A DNA stretch of 64,000 nucleotides from Ilex aquifolium (Eukaryota > Streptophyta > Magnoliopsida > Aquifoliales > Aquifoliaceae): positions 50,625,069 to 50,689,068 of the forward strand of contig OX637391.1 of NCBI GenBank assembly GCA_951799425.1, read 5' to 3'. Within the stretch, counting starts at the first letter, position 1. Every line of letters begins with the position of its first letter. Shown one piece after another: positions 61,122 through 64,000 of the stretch. The notes under the pieces are model-generated. The model worked only from the letters and a program-made list of their open reading frames with translations. It ran no database searches and had not been told where the DNA came from. A program made the translations under genes and the position numbers.

Positions 61122-63171
61122 GATTTAGGAGTCCTTAGTCCTAATTCAAGAGAATCAAGACGCCAAGAGAGGTTTCTTCTCAAGATGTCGTCACGCCGCT
61201 GCCTTCTTTCTTTTTCTCTCTCTCTGACGGTGACCAAGTAAGGCTTTTTCTCTCCCTCTCTCTTCTCCTATCTTCAGCAACTATGAGTATCTTACAATCT
61301 ATTCTTCTCTTCCTCTCTCTCTTCTCTATCTTCCTCTCTCTCTTTATCTTCTCCATCTAACAATCTGTTGAGTTCATTTTTTTTATGCACTCCATTTCCA
61401 GAGCTAATAGGAATGCCTAAGCTTCTTCTTTCACTCCTAGCTTTACATTCAACCTTTCTCATAGATTATGTGCATTCCGGAATTTTCTTTGAAGAACGAT
61501 TCGTAGGTGAAAAATTCTCTAATATTTACAATAGTCCTCATTTCTTGAAAATTTTGATTTTTTTACATTTGTTTTTACTGATACTTAGGTGTAGACTATT
61601 CTTTCCATTTATGTTTCTACCATACACCATATGTGTTTGTGTGTGTTGATATAATAGCTATGGTGGAGATATTTGTTGTTGTTTTCTTTTATGTGAATTG
61701 GGTTCCAACTAATATGTATATTGTAGTTTTTTTTTCAAGTTTTTTCTCAAAATTACAAACATTGTAATGGGCGGGGCGGGGCGGGGCGGAAGTGAAGGTG
61801 GGGATGGGTGGCGGGGCAAGGATCAGAATTTACCTGCGGGGTGAGAATGGGGATTAAAACTTGCCCCGTTAACGGGGGTGGACATATTTTTTTTTAGCGG
61901 GAACGGGGTGGAGACTACTCCCTGCCTCAGTCCACTGCCATTCCTAATCCCACACGATAACGTGCGACTCTCTAGGGGTGGAGTTTGCTGGTCGAAAGTC
62001 TATCTCTTCAAATTTCCAAGAGATCCCTGGAAAGGTGAAAGGGAAGGGGTTGGTGATATGTCAAATCAATCACCTAGTTAGAGAAGGTAGTTAGGCTCCA
62101 TATTAAGATACTCACTCTAAAGTATTGTGACGTATTTTGAAGCCATAAGGAGCAACCCAAAGCAGATAATATCATTTATAGTCTGGTCGGATTGTTACAA
62201 GGTATTCTTGGAGATTTCTAATGGTCCATGGTTCTTACTATGGTTCAAGTTTTATGGTTTGATATTCAAATAAGGTGTATAATTGGCGTACAATAGTTCA
62301 AAATGTCAAAGTTCTTGCCAATGAGACTTAGTTTTAAGAAAATTAAACAACGACAACAGTCTACCAACCCTATGTGACTCTTGTACAAACCTCAGTTTCA
62401 ATAGAATGCTTGGAGATACGGCTTTCGTCTAGGGTTAGATTCTAATCCTTATTCTTCTTACGGTTCTCTTCTTCTCTTTAATTAGCATTAGTGAATTATG
62501 GTTCCAGCCTCAGAAAAACCCATAATTTGACCCTCAAACTGTATCCTACATATCCTAATTAACCGCTGACTATTCCCTTTCCCATTGACCCATAGTGTAA
62601 ACACTTAAAACCCCAGAATTACCTGTTGTCTAGAAATTCATCTCTCAGCCAATTATTTCCACAATCAACCGAACTCTAACCCCTTATGATTCATGTACCT
62701 AAAACCATTATAGTAGCTTTTAAGGCCCAAAGCTCTGATATTTCCATTAGCATAGCGTAGCATAGCCTAAGGCAACAATAACTCATCTCTTTGGTCACTT
62801 ACCTCAACTACAGGTTTTGCTACCACTTCATAAACGCGCTTTTGGGAAGCACTTTCTGTAAATAGTTCATCAAATCTATAAGACTCTGAACTCCAGTTGT
62901 TTTTCCTCAACTTTAGCCTCTTCAGCTGCATATGAAAAACCCATTTTAATCAATCCAACAGTTCCGGTGGCTGCACCTTGTACAAGGTACAAAATGAGCA
63001 CGTACATGTGCACTTGCATGCATGCATGCTCATGCCATGTGCATGTGCCTGAGTGGCATCCATCAATTACCTCGGGCTGAAGTTCAACACAATCAGCAAA
63101 ATCAGCATCTGAAAGAAGATCCTCAGCATTTCTTGGTCGAAGTCTAACAGAAACTCTGACTCTTCCCGGTT
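30850..63171 (-). CDS. ARK1: Armadillo-repeat kinesin (KIN-U, ARK1/MRH2 type), 21 exons, N-terminus outside window
   Basis: Plus-end microtubule motor of the plant armadillo-repeat class; Arabidopsis ARK1/MRH2 controls microtubule dynamics and root-hair tip growth. Order from the N-terminus: motor (63171-49262) with P-loop GQTGTGKT, switch [10 protein letters not shown] and switch II DLAGSE; neck and coiled coil (48024-36835); armadillo repeats (36523-30850). Exons, 5' to 3': 63171-63071, 62925-62803, 59754-59569, 56367-56146, 55917-55758, 55480-55331, 49350-49262, 48024-47812, 47612-47478, 47302-47168, 40155-39973, 39680-39462, 37447-37322, 37177-37049, 36973-36835, 36523-36431, 35926-35801, 33314-33189, 32845-32702, 32617-32489, 30998-30850 (TGA). 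They encode about 1024 residues with no broken frame. As I recall, the Arabidopsis protein is about 940 in total, so the coiled coil here is longer. The coiled-coil and armadillo segments fit ARK1 better than ARK2/ARK3. The Ser-rich N-terminal exon must lie beyond 64000. Confidence 0.93.
30999..32488 (-). other. Kinesin intron with a degenerate tandem duplication
   Basis: A 1.5 kb intron. Segments 32105-32225 and 32255-32365 share aaaggtcaa, gagaaaatcaa.ctagaa.aaata and atttcttcacaatt.tt in the same order, so they look like an old ~150 bp tandem duplication. Nothing else is recognised. Confidence 0.5.
32489..32617 (-). CDS. ARK1: Kinesin armadillo-repeat exon
   Basis: Encodes [20 protein letters not shown] and ends [10 protein letters not shown]. 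Trp replaces a basic residue in the usual RKGRS context. Confidence 0.94.
32702..32845 (-). CDS. ARK1: Kinesin armadillo-repeat exon
   Basis: Encodes [20 protein letters not shown] and ends [13 protein letters not shown]. There are 144 nt with acceptor aacag. Confidence 0.95.
33189..33314 (-). CDS. ARK1: Kinesin armadillo-repeat exon
   Basis: Encodes [20 protein letters not shown] and ends [10 protein letters not shown], again one 42-codon repeat. The upstream intron (33315-35800) contains the chimeric Copia derivative. Confidence 0.95.
33737..35619 (+). mobile_element. Young non-autonomous Copia chimera with three LTRs
   Basis: The outer LTRs 33737-33915 and 35441-35619 are 179 bp each and differ at one position that I can see. 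A perfect 5 bp target duplication, gcttt (33732-33736 and 35620-35624), flanks the element. A primer-binding site (tggtatcagag) follows the left LTR and a G-rich polypurine tract precedes the right. The interior fuses a gag start (ENSDSL.AISV near 34824), a pre-integrase piece ([18 protein letters not shown] near 34957-35010) and the extreme RNase H end ([17 protein letters not shown]). After these come a different LTR (35109-35313), its own primer-binding site, and a second RNase H end. It lies antisense in a kinesin intron. Confidence 0.9.
35109..35313 (+). repeat. Internal LTR of a related Copia subfamily
   Basis: A 205 bp LTR starting tgttagaatag and ending aaattaaca, preceded by a purine tract (gagggaggg) and followed by tagtatcagagca. 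It differs clearly from the flanking 179 bp LTRs and resembles the LTR of the element at 49486-55208 (ggggtagtttagtcatt). Confidence 0.85.
35801..35926 (-). CDS. ARK1: Kinesin armadillo-repeat exon
   Basis: Encodes [20 protein letters not shown] and ends [10 protein letters not shown], a full armadillo repeat of 42 codons. Confidence 0.95.
36431..36523 (-). CDS. ARK1: Kinesin armadillo-repeat exon
   Basis: Encodes [20 protein letters not shown] and ends NLAAE, the first armadillo repeat. Phase 1 at both ends, as in most armadillo exons of this gene. Confidence 0.93.
36835..36973 (-). CDS. ARK1: Kinesin linker exon with probable GC donor
   Basis: Encodes [15 protein letters not shown] and ends NTIAKICEE plus one base. 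Joining to VGLQK needs donor gcaaga (intron starts at 36834). A GT six bases further on is also in frame and would give EEGKIGLQK instead of EEVGLQK. Confidence 0.82.
37049..37177 (-). CDS. ARK1: Kinesin coiled-coil exon
   Basis: Encodes [20 protein letters not shown] and ends PESEDGYE. There are 43 codons, acceptor ttgtag, donor gtaagc. Confidence 0.92.
37322..37447 (-). CDS. ARK1: Kinesin coiled-coil exon
   Basis: Encodes [20 protein letters not shown] and ends DLLIEK. There are 42 codons and donor gtatag. Confidence 0.9.
37448..39461 (-). other. Kinesin intron (2 kb)
   Basis: No element with clear ends is found. A short minus-strand block ending at 38719 ([11 protein letters not shown] after an acceptor tgtgcag) could be a small coiled-coil exon, but I do not remember a counterpart in homologues, so it is left out of the gene model. 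Confidence 0.4.
39462..39680 (-). CDS. ARK1: Kinesin coiled-coil exon (YEKKIAEL unit 2), 3' end uncertain
   Basis: Encodes [20 protein letters not shown] through HKKSIQ. Two in-frame donors are possible. The gtgaaa site ends the exon at 39501 and matches the boundary of unit 1. The gtatgt site ends it at 39462 and adds [13 protein letters not shown]. Both keep phase 0. Confidence 0.82.
39973..40155 (-). CDS. ARK1: Kinesin coiled-coil exon (YEKKIAEL unit 1)
   Basis: Encodes 61 residues containing [20 protein letters not shown] and ending HQKSKQ. It is homologous to the following exon and also present as a pair in Arabidopsis ARK1 as I recall it, so this duplication is old. Confidence 0.9.
40562..41367. 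mobile_element. hAT-type MITE, CTANGAAGCAC family
   Basis: Terminal inverted repeats are CTAAGAAGCACAGACACGG (left) and CTAGGAAGCACGGACAC (right, reverse complement). A perfect 8 bp target duplication, ttttcaac, is at 40554-40561 and 41368-41375. The ends are arrays of acacgga and cgtgtcc units, and the middle is AT-rich without coding capacity. It sits in kinesin intron 40156-47167. Confidence 0.9.
42008..42023. repeat. G16 homopolymer next to purine tract
   Basis: Sixteen consecutive G follow a ggggga/gaaaaaaaa purine-only stretch from about 41974. It could form a quadruplex or triplex, and its length is prone to sequencing error. Confidence 0.9.
42163..47026 (+). mobile_element. Degenerate full-length Copia retrotransposon
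   Basis: The left LTR begins at 42163 and ends near 42358. The right LTR begins at 46838 and ends near 47026. They share long blocks but differ in many substitutions, so the insertion is old. A primer-binding site (ttggtatcagagc) is at 42361-42373 and a polypurine tract agagggag precedes the right LTR. Gag is mostly a shrunken remnant with a decayed zinc knuckle (43460-43530). Protease/pre-integrase, integrase, RT and RNase H remnants follow in order. I could not fix a target duplication. It is antisense to the kinesin. Confidence 0.86.
43460..46830 (+). pseudogene. Copia pol polyprotein remnant
   Basis: Blocks in order: zinc-knuckle-like [14 protein letters not shown] (43468-43510), [19 protein letters not shown] (43920-43978), [16 protein letters not shown] (44122-44170), integrase QQNGVTE followed at once by a stop (about 44573-44597), [13 protein letters not shown] (45520-45550), YVDDIIISS (45900-45930), and RNase H end [18 protein letters not shown] (46728-46781). 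At least six frameshifts or stops separate them. Confidence 0.85.
47168..47302 (-). CDS. ARK1: Kinesin coiled-coil exon, duplicate copy 2
   Basis: Encodes 45 residues beginning [20 protein letters not shown] and ending SLKHGK. It matches copy 1 at 29 of 45 positions and is separated from it by a 175 bp intron. The acceptor is attgcag and the donor is gtattt. Confidence 0.9.
47478..47612 (-). CDS. ARK1: Kinesin coiled-coil exon, duplicate copy 1
   Basis: Encodes 45 residues beginning [20 protein letters not shown] and ending SLNHSK. It is exactly 135 nt with phase 0 at both ends and has its own acceptor (ttgcag) and donor (gtatgt). It is a paralogue of the next exon. Confidence 0.9.
47812..48024 (-). 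CDS. ARK1: Kinesin neck and first coiled-coil exon
   Basis: Encodes [20 protein letters not shown] and then a charged coiled coil ending SDRSE. There are 71 codons with phase 0 at both ends. The exons from here through 37049 all join at phase 0 boundaries. Confidence 0.93.
48025..49261 (-). other. Kinesin intron with a truncated MITE
   Basis: A 1.2 kb intron. At 48523-48550 catggttcaaagtaccgacacgactt matches the end of the CATGGTTCA MITE family (24055-25199), but no opposite end follows. The sequence fades near 48700. Confidence 0.45.
49262..49350 (-). CDS. ARK1: Kinesin motor exon, end of motor core
   Basis: Encodes [18 protein letters not shown] and TIMFGQR, the last motor strand and helix. 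The donor is a strong gtgagt. Confidence 0.94.
50093..50716. mobile_element. hAT-type MITE, CATAGTTNT family
   Basis: Ends are CATAGTTATTAATATCG (left) and CATAGTTGTCAAATCG (right, reverse complement). A perfect 8 bp target duplication, gtcaaaac, is at 50085-50092 and 50717-50724. The left 170 bp is a dense array of cgatacg/cgtacgatac units, also present at the right end. It is non-coding and inserted in the Copia leader. Confidence 0.9.
50878..51890 (+). pseudogene. Copia gag remnant
   Basis: Contains [20 protein letters not shown] at the start, a UBN2-type middle ([20 protein letters not shown] after a stop) and a zinc knuckle [13 protein letters not shown] with an in-frame stop at about 51649. 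The same gag start occurs in the chimera at 34824. Confidence 0.85.
52077..52914 (+). pseudogene. Copia pre-integrase and integrase remnant
   Basis: Contains [29 protein letters not shown] and [20 protein letters not shown], then in another frame [10 protein letters not shown] and [19 protein letters not shown], so all three catalytic positions are still visible. One frameshift near 52580 separates the halves. Confidence 0.87.
53293..54944 (+). pseudogene. Copia reverse transcriptase / RNase H remnant
   Basis: RT fingers [20 protein letters not shown] (about 53638-53690), [21 protein letters not shown] (54069-54100) and RNase [15 protein letters not shown] (54675-54717) with [11 protein letters not shown]. 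Stops and frameshifts near 53948, 54196, 54343 and 54578 inactivate it. Confidence 0.87.
55331..55480 (-). CDS. ARK1: Kinesin motor exon (alpha-4 / L12 region)
   Basis: Encodes [18 protein letters not shown] and [14 protein letters not shown], the microtubule-binding face. The next intron (49351-55330) is almost entirely a Copia element. Confidence 0.94.
55758..55917 (-). CDS. ARK1: Kinesin motor exon with switch II
   Basis: Encodes VYVRRSV, a variable loop, and then [15 protein letters not shown] (switch II). Phase 0 in and phase 1 out. The donor is gtttgt. Confidence 0.94.
56146..56367 (-). CDS. ARK1: Kinesin motor exon with switch I
   Basis: Encodes [10 protein letters not shown] through [12 protein letters not shown], the switch I region. 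There are 74 codons, acceptor ctag, donor gtatgt. Confidence 0.94.
56776..57604. mobile_element. MITE-like element with GTTTGG ends
   Basis: The left end ggctgtgtttggttt (56776-56790) faces the right end aaaccaaacaggccc (57590-57604). Both continue into AT-rich arms with tttttgttctcaaa-like and tatttttgagatgc-like blocks. No target duplication is convincing. It holds the GT-rich repeat at 57262-57392 and a CT tract. It lies in kinesin intron 56368-59568. Confidence 0.65.
57262..57392. repeat. GT-rich microsatellite
   Basis: Imperfect (GT)n with GTGC and GTCT interruptions. The 163-codon minus-strand frame rich in Thr-His across it is repeat-driven, not a gene. Confidence 0.92.
57854..58312 (+). 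mobile_element. TRIM retroelement with LINE tail nested in 3' LTR
   Basis: The left LTR is 57854-57966 (113 bp, tgcaaagag to tttgaca). It is followed by tggtat at 57967 and a 67 bp interior ending in a purine tract gtgagaaaggg. The right LTR is 58034-58312 (tgcaaagag to ctctaaca), interrupted at about 58066-58245 by a foreign segment. Flanks taatt/taact match 4 of 5. The size and tiny interior define a terminal-repeat retrotransposon in miniature. It is antisense to the kinesin. Confidence 0.75.
58066..58245 (-). mobile_element. Short LINE 3' tail
   Basis: Begins with a T-run plus tatttggtgaacctcg, i.e. an antisense poly(A) tail, followed by about 170 bp of non-coding sequence. It breaks the right TRIM LTR. 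The assignment rests on the tail and the interrupted LTR only. Confidence 0.45.
58313..59568 (-). other. Kinesin intron
   Basis: AT-rich. A tctatactactaataaaagaaaa motif at 58549 resembles a plant Helitron 5' end, but no matching CTRR hairpin end was found. Otherwise nothing is recognised. Confidence 0.4.
59569..59754 (-). CDS. ARK1: Kinesin motor exon with P-loop
   Basis: Encodes [14 protein letters not shown], the Walker A nucleotide-binding loop, and ends VEVSYLQ. There are 62 codons. The first residue is Ser where Arabidopsis ARK1 has Gly (VVEG in memory). Confidence 0.94.
60012..60277 (+). other. LTR-element remnant with primer-binding-like site
   Basis: Contains cttggttcagccaagtggcatcagagttgaacc, where tggcatcagag resembles a tRNA-Met primer-binding site, and later caggtcccacata, which also occurs inside the TRIM at 58014. 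No paired LTR is identified, so only a remnant is claimed. Confidence 0.4.
60286..60892. mobile_element. hAT-type MITE, TAGGGGTGTT ends
   Basis: Left end taggggtgttcaaattttt. Right end, reverse complement, taagggtgttagggtagaaatt. A perfect 8 bp target duplication, cacatagg, is at 60278-60285 and 60893-60900. Subterminal regions hold repeated acccgat/cgggta motifs, and the middle has TA/CA microsatellites (60442-60530). It is non-coding and inserted exactly at the edge of the next MITE. Confidence 0.9.
60897..61946. mobile_element. hAT-type MITE, TAGGAATGGCAGTGGACTG ends
   Basis: Terminal inverted repeats TAGGAATGGCAGTGGACTG at 60897-60915 and 61928-61946. The right target duplication is atcccaca (61947-61954). 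The left one is gtcccaca (60274-60281), displaced by the MITE at 60286-60892. Subterminal ggggcgg and ccccgcc arrays (61768-61800 and 61045-61060), a TA microsatellite (61072-61119) and CT-rich sequence are inside. No transposase is seen. Confidence 0.87.
61072..61119. repeat. (TA)n microsatellite
   Basis: About 24 uninterrupted TA units inside the MITE at 60897-61946. Confidence 0.95.
61955..62802 (-). other. Kinesin intron remainder
   Basis: No recognised feature between the MITE and kinesin exon 62803-62925. Confidence 0.45.
62803..62925 (-). CDS. ARK1: Kinesin motor exon
   Basis: Encodes [20 protein letters not shown] and ends AKPVVE. There are 41 codons, phase 0 at both ends, and donor gtaagt. 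Confidence 0.93.
63071..63171 (-). CDS. ARK1: Kinesin exon 1 in window (motor start)
   Basis: Encodes [19 protein letters not shown], the first beta-strand of the motor. It starts two bases into a codon after acceptor tacag, so at least one upstream exon is missing. The in-frame ATG just upstream of the acceptor (63200-63202) lies in intron and is not taken as the start. Confidence 0.92.
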
Positions 63172-64000
63172 CTGTAGCAAAGAGCAAACTGAGAGACTTC
63201 ATATATAAATTCCTTAATCAATTTCTTCAATTAAAAAACTAGATAACGTAAAGGTGGCACGGGTAACTATGTCACCCAAATAAGTAGAGCAAATACCAAT
63301 ACTCCATAATATTCCAAACTCCTAAGTTCCATCAAAGTATGAGCATTTCTCATTGTTGCAGTTACATATGCAATATCCAAATGTAGCAGCTCACCAAGAT
63401 ACATAATTGTGTGTTTTTTGCAAAGTGTATATCTAGGACATTCATATCTTTCCGTGTCTGGGTTTGGAAAAGCATGCGAAAGAACCCTACAAGGTACATT
63501 GATGAGAAACTAAGGACTTCAAAAATATGTCACACAAGCAACAGACATGTTTCTTTACAGTTTATCCAAATGCTAAAGGGCAACCAGAGCAATGCATGTA
63601 TTCCTTACCTGTGTATCAAAATTGCTCTCATATGGCCAAGTGGCAGCATTTTGGAAAAGGAGATATCAAACAACATCATACATAACTAAGTAATCCCCCA
63701 AGTCCTTGACATAAGTGCACAAATTACAACAAAATCAAGGAGGACCATGTTGTAATGGCCTAATTGATACCCAACATCACACTAGCCACTGCTGAACAGC
63801 CTGAACATGTCATTCATTGTCAAAGTATTTTGAAAGAAGAATAATGTCATATTTAACTGCCCCCAAATTCAGTAGAAACATTAAAAGGATACCGCCGAGT
63901 GCAATGATGAATGTAATCTAACCTTTCACATATTTTTGCCCAAACACTCTTTTTTAAATTCAAATTCAAATTTGTGAGTCTGTGTCACTTGGCAGGATAA
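63172..64000 (-). other. Kinesin intron at right edge
   Basis: No Ser/Gly-rich N-terminal kinesin sequence or start codon context can be found on the minus strand, so this is intron and the first exon is beyond the window. A short palindromic gcatgcatgcatgctcatgc tract lies in the neighbouring intron at about 63015-63035. Confidence 0.5.

Noticed and set aside
63172-63202. ATG at 63200-63202 as kinesin start
   Set aside because: It would skip the N-terminal region, and a clean acceptor (tacag) lies between it and the motor; the exon enters in phase, so an upstream exon is expected.
1-64000. CRISPR arrays, operons, phage or bacterial genes
   Set aside because: The window is intron-rich nuclear plant DNA; repeats seen are microsatellites, LTRs and MITEs, not spaced direct repeats.

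Overview
This is nuclear DNA from a flowering plant, almost certainly a eudicot. It is AT-rich, its genes are split by many introns, and it carries Copia, TRIM, LINE, hAT and MITE insertions. The species cannot be named from the sequence. Only two host genes are present, arranged tail to tail, and both run off the window edges.

The left part (about 1-27503, plus strand) is the 3' half of SEC8, the exocyst vesicle-tethering subunit. Fifteen exons encode the last 512 or so residues; the start codon lies before base 1. The right part (30850 to beyond 64000, minus strand) is an armadillo-repeat kinesin of the ARK1/MRH2 (KIN-U) type. Twenty-one exons encode the motor, a long coiled coil and C-terminal armadillo repeats, about 1024 residues; the N-terminal exon lies past the right edge. 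The 3.3 kb between the stop codons holds the two 3' UTRs, one hAT-type MITE and no recognisable gene.

Most of the window is intron filled by transposable elements. SEC8 introns hold: (i) an LTR element at 4116-8941 split by a 2.6 kb hAT transposon (6124-8717), which itself contains a foldback element; (ii) a truncated Copia remnant (about 9156-13180); (iii) a LINE fragment reaching the acceptor of exon 9; (iv) an LTR element at 22961-26499 carrying two MITEs; (v) a solo TRIM LTR. Kinesin introns hold: a young chimeric Copia derivative with three LTRs (33737-35619), two degenerate full-length Copia elements (42163-47026 and 49486-55208), a TRIM (57854-58312), and several hAT-type MITEs, one inserted exactly at the edge of another (60286-61946). 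Every intronic retroelement larger than a solo LTR lies antisense to its host gene.

The strongest unusual observations are three GC-AG introns forced by reading frame in SEC8, a tandem duplication of a 135-nt coiled-coil exon in the kinesin, the three-LTR Copia chimera, and a set of hAT-type MITEs whose ends are arrays of short degenerate repeats. I see no tRNA, rRNA, CRISPR or prokaryotic feature, and no evidence of a wholly new biological system. SEC8 and the kinesin both serve polarised tip growth in Arabidopsis (pollen tubes, root hairs), but nothing here shows that their adjacency is functional.
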